A stretch of 64,000 nucleotides of DNA from Fragilariopsis cylindrus CCMP1102 (lineage: Eukaryota > Bacillariophyta > Bacillariophyceae > Bacillariales > Bacillariaceae): assembly GCA_900095095.1 (NCBI GenBank), contig FMBT01000367.1, positions 1 to 64,000 of the forward strand. The letters run 5' to 3'. Under the pieces are notes generated by a model, which was given only the letters and a program-made list of their open reading frames with translations, was not told the DNA's origin and ran no database searches. The translations under genes and the position numbers were made by a program. Every line of letters starts with the position of its first letter. Positions within the stretch are counted from its first letter, which is position 1. Below are positions 19,476 through 29,993 of this stretch, in pieces.

Positions 19476-22400
19476 TCAAAAAAAGTTCACCCAGTCCAAT
19501 ATCATCATTGAAATATCCTTCACAATTTCATCAAGATTAACACTACCAATTTGCTCAGATGGAACCACAATAAAGTTATTGATATCTTGGAATACTTTTG
19601 CAACTTCGTCTGTTACAACTGATTGGCAAGATGGTGTGTCTATTGTGTTCGTTCCTCCTAAAATGCAGTCCGCTGTAATGCTTGGAGTTCCAGTAGCAAT
19701 TCGTACGGATTCACTGCTAGAGGTAATGCCTTTTGATGACAATTTTTCTTTTACTGCATTTGAGACTGCAACCGAAGCAGTAACAGAACCGCTTCCACCA
19801 AAACCAGAATAACTTGCACTCAAACTTGCAGTGATGTCCTCTGAGACGTCAGAACTATCAGAGCTTTCTTTTTCTGTATACAGTGTATCTGTGGAAAGAC
19901 GAACAGTTGCAGAATACAAATATGTAGTCGGTTGTAGGAACCCTCCTGTTGCTATCTTTAGGAATACCGTGGTATTCATTAGGGCTTCTTTTGTTCCAGT
20001 AAATTCTTTAATAAATCTCCAGTCTTCAACAACTTCGGGCTTGATCAAATCTTGTAACTCTAAATCAACAAAACTATCTTTATTCAGGCAGTTAATACTA
20101 ATCTTGGCAATTTCTTTTTTTGTTTGTCGTCTTCCGTATGCACTTCGTGAAAAACCAGTACCTGATGTTTGTCTTTTAGTAGACTGAGCATACCCAGCAC
20201 TAGCAGCAGCATCAAAACCCCCATAACTTCCACTTACGCTTACATCTACACTAATGGAATTAGCCTTTGCAACTTGTTTAGAGTAGGATTCTGAGTTAGA
20301 ATATGTGATAATGGATGATTTGATATTACCAATGGAACCGTCAAATTCAATGCATGAGTTCGTCATTAGTTCTGGGATTAAAAAATCTTCATAGATAGGA
20401 GTGTATTTGTTTCTTGGATAACCAGTAATACCAATAGCATTCAAAGCATTAGTGGACAACTTTAAAGGCCCAAGGGCAAAAGGTGTAATGTCGTTCTTTG
20501 CATCAAACAAGAATTTGCAGCCTAATAAATCAGATGATCGTAGAGGAGGGAGTGTTGGATTATTCTAACAATTGTTGCATAAGAAAGTTCGTCATAAAAT
20601 AGAGAAAAACCCAATAGGACAATGAGTTAGAGGTCATTTTGAAGTAGAGAAAGGCAGAACCTCGTACAAAGAAACGAAAGAACTAATAGCAATCATTAAA
20701 CACTTACAGTTGGACTATGGGTTGGGCTGGCTGATGGATTATTCTAACAATTGTTGCATAAGAAAGTTCGTCATAAAATAGAGAAGCGAGTAGGACAGAA
20801 GGAGTTAGTACAAGGTACGGAAATACGAAAGAACCAATAGCAATCACTATAAACTTACAGTAGGTGAACTTGATGGGCTATCTGATGGTTGGTTCTAAAG
20901 TGTTTGCATAGAAGAACGAGTAGGACAGAAGGAGTTAGTACAAGGTACGGAAATACGAAAGAACCAATAGCAATCACTATAAACTTACAGTAGGTGAACT
21001 TGATGGGCTATCTGATGGTTGGTTCTAAAGTGTTTGCATAGAAGAACGAATAGGACAAGGAGTTAGTACAAAATAGGAAGATATGAATACACCAGTAGCA
21101 ATTATTGTAGACTTACAGTTGGACTACGTGATGGTGATGATGTTGGTGTACCAGTATTCTTGCACTTTTTGTTGCATGTTGATGGACAAAAGAATCTAAC
21201 TTCCTTTCCAGTACCAGGTTGCAGCTTTACACATCTCTTGATGGGTTTTTTTGCAACATACGTATCACATGTCCATGAGGGATTGTCTTCAAAACGAAAC
21301 AACTGTGAATTTTCACATGGACCACGTTGGTTCTAAAGTGTTTGCAATAGGACAAGGAGTGAGTACCACATAATATGGAAAAAGGAAAGAACCAGTAGTA
21401 TTCGTTATAAACTTACAGAAGGTGAACTTGATGGGCTGTCTGATGGTTCGTTCTATAGTTCATCATGAGAAAATTCATCGTAAAAAAGAGAAGCAAATTG
21501 ACAAGGAGTTAGTACAATACACGAAAATAAGAATGAACCAATAGCAATTATTATAAACTTACAGTTGGACAATTGTTACAAGAAGAGACGCATTTGTCCT
21601 TGACCTTTCTCCCCTTTTTTTCTTTTAGTTTAATATCACATATATTGGTGCTGTTGTTGATGTTCAATAAATTTAAATCTAAACGTAGCAATTTCTTGCA
21701 AGTGAATCTTCTTCTTTTACCTCTTCTGGAAACAAATTGCTTCTCTTTTGATTTGATTTTGAATTTCTTCTTCTTGTCTCGGCATCTTGAACTTTTCAAA
21801 TTTCTTTGATCAGATTGATTATCATTACTTTCATCGATAAAGGCAAGGCAACGAGTCAAAGTTTGTTTGACGTATAGTGCTGCTTCTTTCACCCCCTCTT
21901 CTTCTAGTAATCTTAATCGTTCCGTTTTACTGTACACTTCCTCCGGTAAAGTTAAGGTGATACTTCTTCGTGATAGTTGTTCAGGAGTATCATCTTGGAG
22001 GTGTCGAACTTGTAATACAAATGGGTCATTACCAGTGCATTGGTCATCTTGAATATCAATATTTTTACCATCCGGAAAGAATACTACACCCGCAGTAAAA
22101 TCCAACTTGTCTTTACACCCATTCACGTTTGTTTGATAACGAAAGCACAATCCTTTCGAGCCATCAGGAGATGGGATTATCGAATATGATTTGGGGTCAA
22201 TTTCTTGTTCCATTCCATTAAGCATTAGCTTGAACCGGAAATATTGATTAACAGTACTTAAATCCAATTCAATACCGAAAAAGATATCATCTCCAATATC
22301 GTTTTTATTTACACATACGTCATAGGTAATCGTCGCCTCTTCAAGACAAAAATACTCAGTGGAAGCTTTACAGTCTTTAGAATATGATGTGCTGGTAGTA

Positions 22401-22784
22401 AATCCATCGGCGTCTGTTACAGTTTCAGCAACATCACATAAAGTGTAGATCTACGTCATTTATAAATCATAAGAATGGTAGATTACAAAAACAGAACAGA
22501 ACTTAGTGACAACAAACAAAAGCGAAACAAAGCGAATAGTAAAGCCAAGAGTATGTCATTACAAAAAAATATAATACTTCAAAGTCCATAGCAAAAAATA
22601 ATGCAGTACTCACATCCATGTGCGCACAACCAGGAGCTAAAGAACGGGCAATATCTTTGCGGACGGGTGGATATGGATTTTTTTCCACAAGGCTAGTACC
22701 AGTATGGGGAAAGTTATCAACAGCTTCTCCAAACTGACCTAAGCCAATGGCAGAAATAGCGGTGAGTAAGTTAGAGATCTTCAT
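19476..22784 (-). CDS. Secreted ShK-like / MACPF-like protein, 8 exons
   Basis: Inferred exons: 22784-22614, 22450-21563, 21452-21417, 21332-21117, 21024-20989, 20894-20859, 20743-20708 and 20564-19476. All introns are phase 0 with GT-AG borders; the product is about 835 residues. Residues 1-21 form a signal peptide. Exon 2 (296 codons) is an unrecognised region with a basic, Cys-bearing end. Exon 4 (72 codons) has six cysteines in ShK-like spacing (CPSTCNKKC). Exons 3, 5, 6 and 7 are 36-nt Ser/Pro linkers. The last exon is MACPF-like: a small-residue alternating segment (VDVSVSGSYGGFDAAASAG, ~575-603), FIKEFTGT (~657) and GG (~680) in place of the usual FGTHY...GG, then a second segment (SASYSGFGGSGSVTASV, ~716-743). 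MACPF proteins insert such segments as membrane hairpins. The pore-forming role is inferred; the signature is degenerate. Confidence 0.7.
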
Positions 22785-23337
22785 GATCTTGTAACGGTAG
22801 GGTTGTTCTAAATTAACGGAAAAATATGTGGAATGAAAATAAATTAGGGACGGATGGAAGTAAATAGAAAGGATGAAGAATAAATCAGAGGGTACAATAA
22901 AAAAAATATGAGTAGATGTATAGATCGGTCGATACAACAACTCGATTCGATTCAGACTAGACTAGACTAGACTAGACTCGTCGGATTCTAACTTCCCAAG
23001 ACAACTTACCGAAAAAAGCAATAAGCGATTGAGACAATTAAATAATAAGACAACGAAAGTTAATTCTTGTATTATTATGAGAATGTATATCTTTCCGATT
23101 AATCTTGTAATGTAAACCTGTATTTTTCAATTACATGTACTTTGACGCACAGTTATCTGATCTTGAGCGTGTTTAAATTTTTGTTGACGTGGTCGTGGGA
23201 GGCAGCTGCTGTGTTGCTGTGCATTTTTGCCGGATAGAAACGAATCTTCGGGCACCAGCGTCGACGTGGTCATGAGAGGTGCTATGTATTTTTGGTCTAT
23301 GAAAACGAACGGAATCAATGTTCTCTTTTTTTCACAG
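22785..23337. promoter_or_regulatory. Upstream region of the MACPF-like gene
   Basis: Presumed promoter of the minus-strand gene. It holds an (AGACT)n run at about 22953-22978. No core motif could be assigned with confidence, and no other gene is seen. Confidence 0.35.
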
Positions 23338-23816
23338 GCAATCAATCAATCGTAAGTCATTACAAACCCATATATTTCAATATTGATGCTGATTGATATT
23401 TCACAATATTATATACGCCACTGATGTTTCATTTTCGAGGTAGAAGTATCATAATTAAAAATGTATTCAATTAACAAACTACATATTATTGGGCTCTCGC
23501 CTTCACACTCCTTCGAAAGCTCTACTTCTATTTTCAATTTTGTATGATTTACTTAGCTTACACCTTCACATCGTTCGAAAGCTCTACTTCTATTTTCACT
23601 CACTTTCTCTCTCGCAATTACGGTTTGCACTACTTAAGTACATGAAGCAGTATTGAACCACGGCAATCAATCAATCGGAAGTCATTACAAACCTCTATAT
23701 AATAATATTGTTGCTGATTGATATTTTATTATTTAGAAAAAAATGATCGTCAGTCATCGAATGGAAAAAGTTCTCTTTTGTAGTCAGCCAATCAATCAAT
23801 CGTAAGTCATTACAAA
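23338..23816 (+). repeat. Short dispersed repeats, ~75 bp and ~40 bp
   Basis: CAATCAATCAATCG(T/G)AAGTCATTACAAA occurs at about 23340, 23665 and 23787. The first two copies continue into GCTGATTGATATTT. Between them CGAAAGCTCTACTTCTATTTTCA occurs twice (about 23514 and 23577). Noncoding. Confidence 0.7.
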
Positions 23817-23959
23817 TGATAGTTCGACGTTATTTTGTGTATTTATCGCAAAATAAAAGTTAAATGCTACAGAATAGAATAGGACCATTGAATATTAATT
23901 AAACTACTACTGTATTAACTGAATTGCAAAAAACAAAAACTATTGTTTCGGAAGATCGC

Positions 23960-24215
23960 GTTTACTACTTAATTTACTTGCGACTACAATTTCAACAAGC
24001 GATGCGTTCTTTTGTGTATTTATTAACGAAAAAGTTACATTGGTTCCCAATATTATATTAAAATTTCTACTACTTAATTTACTTACGACTACAATTTCAA
24101 CAAGCGATGCGTTCTTTTGTGTATTTATTAACGAAAAAGTTACATTGGTTCCCAATATTATATTAAAATTTCTACTACTTAATTTACTTGCGACTACAAT
24201 TTCAAGAAGCGATGA
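23960..24215 (+). repeat. 105-bp tandem repeat, ~2.5 copies
   Basis: TACTACTTAATTTACTT starts near 23963, 24068 and 24173. Because 105 is divisible by three, short frames run through it in both directions; they are by-products. Copies are nearly identical, so the expansion is recent. The stretch to 24540 holds CTCACTTTCACAC-type low complexity. Confidence 0.8.
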
Positions 24216-24639
24216 TGATACATTCTAATTAATTTTTTTCTTCTTCTGTTTCTCACTGTAAGTTATCACTTTCTCACTGTCTCATTATGTCACTTTCACA
24301 CTATCTCACTTTCACACTTCTTCTAAAGCATATAGGATATCTACGACGGACTACTAATAAGTGCACACAAGTAATTAAGCTGGGTGGAAATTTAACGATG
24401 TTGCATTATAGTGTGGAGTGTAACCCAAAGTTGATGCAATACTGAGTGTTGGATTGACGAGATCTCGAGATTTACCAGCATACTGTACATTTCAGCATTT
24501 CATTAACCAACAGACATACGATAGCTCGAGATGGTATTATTTCGACCAATAATGTTAATTGGTCTCGCCATTTGAAGACCATGTGCTCTTGAGTTCTCTA
24601 GTGAGGCTGTTTGTCGACGATGACGACACAACATACTCA

Positions 24640-25781
24640 ATGGCGCCTCTCTTGATAATATTCCTGCTGCACGTATGTAATTTTACAATTAAGTTCAACG
24701 GCATGATGTCTGATAACAATAACAATAACGACGGTAAAAATGATAGTAAAGTGTCTTGGCTAATTTTGTCGGAAAACATTGAGAAGAATGTAAATAGAGC
24801 GTCATCATATAGATTGGCATACCGATACGTAGCTTCTTCTGCCAACAACAACAACAATGATAATGTTGACGTCAATAACGATAATGACAAACCCGTCGTG
24901 TTGTTTTGTAATGGATTTCGATCTGCCAGTGTATCGGGTGGTACAAAGGTGAACGCTGTGGAAGAATATTGCAAAATCAACCACATCGACTTCTGTTGCT
25001 TGGATTATCGTGGACATGGTTTATCGTCAGGAAATTTTAATGATATGACTTTAAGTGCACAATTGGATCGAAGATACAAGAAATATTATAACTCAAATAT
25101 TGCATTTGAACTTAAATGACAATGATGATACAATAGATAATATTCAAAATAAAAAGCGAAGAATAATACTAGTTGGTTCATCTATGGGCGCATGGATATC
25201 GATTCATATTGCATTTCTTTTTAACAACAATTCTAATATAAATATGCATGTTAATAATCTTAAACACGGTAAGAATCAAACAGTATATATTGATGGGATT
25301 ATCGGAATAGCAGCTGGCTGCTCCAGATTTTATTCAAGATTTATGGTGACAAAATCAAGATCAAAATCAAACTCGCAACAAAGCCGACAATAAAAGCAAC
25401 AATGATGCTGTGCCTATTAAATCAAGATACGAAAGATCCTCCTATCGTATATATATTACGTCCAAACTAGTGGAAGATGCAAAGAAAAATTGGGAGATTC
25501 TTCTAAGTACTTCAAAGCGAAAGAAAGAAGGAAGCCATAGAATCTCAAAAACGAAATCTTGCCGTTCATATTGTCCAGTATATATGTATGCTCCACGGAA
25601 AATGCGACGCAACGCAGATATTTCGTTCAAGAAGTCGTTGGAATTGTCGAAACTCTTGTCAACAGCAGCGACAACTACAGCAAGAAAAAAAGATTCAAAA
25701 AATGATGACATTGATGATCGTATCATTCTTAAATTAATTGAGGATGGTGATCATCGTTTATCTCTCGCCCACAGGATATAA
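24640..25781 (+). pseudogene. Alpha/beta-hydrolase pseudogene (ABHD10-like)
   Basis: Three consecutive frames together resemble one serine hydrolase. The first (to 25119) has an N-terminal hydrophobic stretch, then LFCNGFRS (oxyanion-loop region) and LDYRGHGLSSGNF. A second frame carries WIEDTRNII and the nucleophile elbow GSSMGAW, then IDGIIGIAA. A third carries YITSKLVEDAKKNWEIL and GDHRLS, with the catalytic His. The catalytic-Asp segment (HGKCDAT) is readable near 25595, but again in another frame. The frame changes near 25055, 25315, 25335-25400 and 25590 cannot be explained by introns, so the gene appears broken at four or so places. Assembly error is the alternative. The family includes ABHD10-type esterases and bacterial homologues; substrate unknown. 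Confidence 0.75.
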
Positions 25782-26739
25782 ACTTATACTAGATACACTC
25801 CATTTAATCATACAGGCGTAACTCTATCATTATAATATAGAAGCTTTCTTCAAATTTGAACTTGTTTTTCAAGACAGAATCATAACTTTAGCGGAAATAT
25901 AGAAGAAGAAGAAGAAGAAAAAAAGAGTCGTTGTTTTCTTTTTCCTCTTTTTTTTATAGTACTGTAGAAAAAATATTTTTGCTTCCTGTCTATCGGTTGT
26001 AACGTTGACGAAGATTGAATAGTATTTTCTCTAATAGATTTGTTATTCGCTACTACTTATTTGTAGAACTACAGTACTGTCTCCACTTCTTATTCTGAGC
26101 TACACATAGTTTTGCTACAGTACCATCGTCTATTTACAGTACGTCGAATTCCACAGCATGCACTGTGTACTACTAGCAAAGTGTACAGTATCGAGTTCTT
26201 CAGCTTCGAAACGAAAATCTAGTACTACAGTAGTATCGTTTCGTCATTATATCGTGTCGTGATGAAGCGTCGTCATGACAATTACATATTTAGTCGTGAT
26301 GACGCGGCTACCACGACGAAAGTGTATTACGTGTACTGTACTTTGTACTACAGGCAAAACACTCTAACTTTGCGCGTTTTCTTTATCTATTTTTGTAAAG
26401 ATAGATCAAGTACAGTACAGTAGTTAGGGTGAAGGGCTTCGTTTGTTTGTCTTGTGAAACTATTTGTTAATTGCTTTGATGTTGAATTTGTCTACCTGTA
26501 CTGTATTGGGATTTTCTTTCTTTGTGAATGACGGTTGATGTGTTCTTGTACAGTACATCGCAACGAACGAATGATCAAGATGTTATTATTTACGTGATTA
26601 ACAGCACGTGAACAAAAATCACAAGCAAGTCGGAAGAAGAAATACAGTCGTAGTGATTAAGAGTTCCCGTAGTAGCGTAGCAGGTGTACATTTTAACTTC
26701 TAGTCAAACAACAGACCTCTACTTATTTAGTATTATCTT
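25782..26739. other. Intergenic spacer
   Basis: (GAA)n at about 25903-25918 and many TACAGTAC/CTGTACTGTA motifs. No gene recognised. Confidence 0.6.
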
Positions 26740-27975
26740 AGATAACTCGAAAAACTAAATCTGGTCCTGTGGTATTTGCTACCTGTACCACTCCATTTTC
26801 TGGCATTCTATCCCATCCTAGCATGTATAAAGTCCCAGTCAGATAGTATAATCTGAGCTTAATATGCATAGGGTGGATACCTAGACTGGACTTTGGGGTG
26901 CTAGGTATGTGTTCTTCACACTGGAAGGTGGTAAAGGGTGTGATGCAGCCTAGGACATGGGAAAATGGCCCATTTGGAGGAGTATGTGACATAGTACACA
27001 CTCAAAAAGATGAATTATCCCAAAGTAAGTAGATGGAGTTGACCATATACACCAAGAGCAATATAAACTTGGTGAGCTATGGACAGGACCATGCTGATGT
27101 GGGTGCTAAAGGGGGAAACCTGTTTTGGGCCAAAATGACCCTTTTGGGGGCTTAGCACACCCTGACACCTTCCTAACCTCCCTAGAGCTCTAAGCAATAG
27201 TTGGAACTTGTATCCATAGGTAAAATATTGAGCTCCGTACAATCTTTCAAGGTTATTAGGTCTGTATTGATGGTGCATCATAGCCTTGATTACACACGCA
27301 CTTGGCATTTAGAGAAATTGTATGTTTTAATAGCAGTGGATTTTGACCAATGACACCCAAAATATATGTATGGTTACCTAAAGCAATGATAGAATCCAAA
27401 ACTTTTATGAGTCAGATTGAAGCCTAGCAATTTTATTTGGGACTCAGCATATCTGGTATGGGAGCAGTAGCATCTCAAATATTTTTGCAACATGTGCATT
27501 TTGGGATATTTTATGTGTTTATTCTATTATTGTTCCCCACTCAACCACACTCACCAATACGGCAAATGATCCAAGTATTGTTGGTGTATTTTGACCATAT
27601 TCATATATGGAAGGTATATGGGTGTTAAAACCATGGTTCAATTCCTTTTTGTTGTTGTTGTGGCAGCCTATATCTAAATGGTACTTTTAGGTATGGAAAT
27701 ATGACATGTTGGCCAAAATACAATGTTTGTGTTCTGCAGGCAAGAATAAGGTAATTATGAGGGATCATGACCCTAGGTTTGTCCCCTATGGGTATGAGAT
27801 GGATGACTTGGTGGTAATTTGGTGCAACATGTTGGCTCTAGAACCTGAGGAGAAGTGATTCATCTTACAATTCAAAGTAGTTGTTTAATCTTCCAGTAAC
27901 CAAACTCCACTGGAGAATTTGTAAGAAAAAAATGATACCAGTCAGAATTACTTTAGTCAAGTGATGATGAGCCAC
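26740..27975. other. Unassigned block, possible repeat
   Basis: About 1.2 kb of more complex sequence than the flanking spacer, without long frames (the longest is about 97 codons, at 27015-27308 minus, with no recognised domain). It runs straight into R1 units at its right end. It resembles noncoding body sequence of a mobile element, but no inverted or direct terminal repeat was found. Confidence 0.35.
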
Positions 27976-28365
27976 CAGGGATGGTAGGAGGCAAATACAA
28001 TGTTCTAGTGCACTACTATATAGATGTGTGTGCACCCATTCTATTTTTTGTTGTCCTGTGCAACCTTTTCAAATGAGATATTTTGTATTCATTTCTGATC
28101 AATAATCATGTTGTTATTTGTGTGCCTACCACATTGGCAAAATCAATCTTATTTCTCAACCACATGGACAGGAAAGTTGTAGGAGGCAAACAAAATGTTC
28201 TAGTACACTGTGTGGATGTTGGTGCACCCAACTCATCAGGTATTGTTGTCTGCAACCCTTTTTCAAATGAGATATCTTGTGCTCATTTCTGATCTAAAAT
28301 CATGTTGTTATTTTTGTGCCTGCAACAACAGCAAAACACATTTTATTCCACAACCACAGGCAGAG
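27976..28365 (+). repeat. R1 repeat units, left of the LTR element
   Basis: Two R1 units with GTAGGAGGCAAA(T/C)A(C/A)AATGTTC and AAATGAGATAT(T/C)TTGT. The second is cut by the LTR element after ...CCACAGGCAGAG, and the same unit resumes at 33426 with CAGAGGAAAGGTTGTAGGAG. Confidence 0.85.
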
Positions 28366-28947
28366 TTGTAAAGAGAACAAAGCTATTGTTGTTGACAGAA
28401 TATTGTCGATGACAAAATTATGTCGATGACAAAATAATATTTTGTCGTTGACAAAATACTACTGTTGACAATAGTTCGTACAGAGAGCAAAGACAATCTA
28501 TTGGTATTATTGATGGTGTGCTCTATGGCTTTGCGTTGGTGTTGGTGTTACTGTATTATTATTAATACACACTCAATATAATAATCTAATTCGAATGCAA
28601 CAATATTAACCCAAAGCTCCCAGTTCGTCAAGACCCTACGTCGGTGTAGGCTTGAATCTTCTGTCGGGTAGGTTCAACAATGTCGTATTGTATCGATGCA
28701 GATCGGTTTAAAGCAAAAGAAGAGATGTTATAGTAACAATCAAATTATTCTTATTAAATTAAGTAAGTTATGTGATGTTCATTTTACATCATTAAGGTGG
28801 ATAAATCGCCTTGTTATTTTGTAACATTTTGATCTTCGGACTTCAAGACTTTTGATCTTCGGACTTCAACACTGATTGGGTTATGAGCTCGGTCTTCTTT
28901 GCCGGTACTAGATTAGTTTTAATACTTGGTCTTTGTGTATTTTAACA
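28366..28947 (-). repeat. LTR (3' LTR of the minus-strand element)
   Basis: Ends with the TGTTAAAA / TTTACA(A) boundaries seen in the other copy. The end facing the R1 unit is packed with GACAAAAT / ATTTTGTC inverted motifs, for example GACAAAATAATATTTTGTC. Confidence 0.9.
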
Positions 28948-29993
28948 CTCCCCATTGATTGGCTCAACAATCTCATTGTAACAATCAAAAGAATACACGA
29001 ACACAGTTGTACCGGTATCATCGAGATAACATAATCATATATCAATACTATTACCAGGTTGTAATCCAATCGTTCACTATTCTCCCCATTCTGACCAGTG
29101 CTAGTCGAAGTGGTTGTCTCATCTCCAATAGAGGTACGGGTTGCAGTTCTAATCAAAGTGGTCGTCTCATCTCCTATAGTGTTGAAACTTGAATTGATAT
29201 CGATCTTGCCTTCATTGGAATGACCTAATCTTAATGATGCATCAGTTATAATCGTATCAATATTGTCCTTGGACTCAATTGCTATAATCATGCATAGGTC
29301 TTGATTGGAGTAACACGTTGTTTGCTCCCCATTTTCTTTCATCTTATCATTATGAAAATCGATGTCGGTATTTGCTGTATTCGAATAACTTGAATCTTTG
29401 ATCATTATTGGCTCTTGAAACATTCCTTCTTCAGCATTATAAACTTCATCTTTATATTGCCCTTCGGAACGTAGTGCCCTTGATTGGTATTTCTCTTCTA
29501 ACCTTTTCTTCTCTCCATTTTTCTTCAATATATAATTACAATGATTACCATCATTAGATCTAATGTTATTGTAGTTATTATTCTTCATCCATATCTGTTC
29601 CGTACAATAATATGTTATACTTGTTGTTATTGTTGTATCATTACTATTACAATCATAAGTTGCATCAATTGCAGTAATAATGTCATGATACTGGATCATA
29701 TACGGGTCTTCATTAGAGTAACGCATTGTTCTCTCCCCATTCTTCCTTGTATCATTACAATAATTACCATTATCATTCATTGTTTCATCACCGTGATGTA
29801 TCAAATGAAATGGTCGTAACGTCTTGTACTTGATTTGATATTCCTTGATATAATAATCTTGACTTGTATATTTCTGCCCATTAATTGAAGTAGAGAATTT
29901 AGCATTGCTGTTAATAATATCAAATGGACAATTAAAAATGGAATCAATATTATGAACAACATCTTTGTCATGGTAGAGAGCTACTAGTCGCAT
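28908..29993 (-). CDS. Internal frame of the LTR element, downstream
   Basis: A 361-codon frame overlapping the end of the upstream frame and running into the 3' LTR. It is Asn/Asp/Thr-rich and contains the recurring phrase NGE(Q/R)T..YSN(E/Q)D..MI at spaced intervals, so it appears built from internal duplications. No known enzymatic domain. Treated as part of a mobile-element fossil. Confidence 0.45.
   Translation of the reverse strand: MRLVALYHDKDVVHNIDSIFNCPFDIINSNAKFSTSINGQKYTSQDYYIKEYQIKYKTLRPFHLIHHGDETMNDNGNYCNDTRKNGERTMRYSNEDPYMIQYHDIITAIDATYDCNSNDTTITTSITYYCTEQIWMKNNNYNNIRSNDGNHCNYILKKNGEKKRLEEKYQSRALRSEGQYKDEVYNAEEGMFQEPIMIKDSSYSNTANTDIDFHNDKMKENGEQTTCYSNQDLCMIIAIESKDNIDTIITDASLRLGHSNEGKIDINSSFNTIGDETTTLIRTATRTSIGDETTTSTSTGQNGENSERLDYNLVIVLIYDYVISMIPVQLCSCILLIVTMRLLSQSMGSVKIHKDQVLKLI

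Noticed and set aside
22503-22940. A 145-codon minus-strand frame starting upstream of the MACPF-like gene
   Set aside because: It runs through the 5' flank, exon 1 and intron 1 of that gene; the signal-peptide ATG at 22784 and the GTGAGT donor explain the region better.
23940-24228. Repetitive frames on both strands
   Set aside because: Produced by a 105-bp tandem repeat whose length is a multiple of three.
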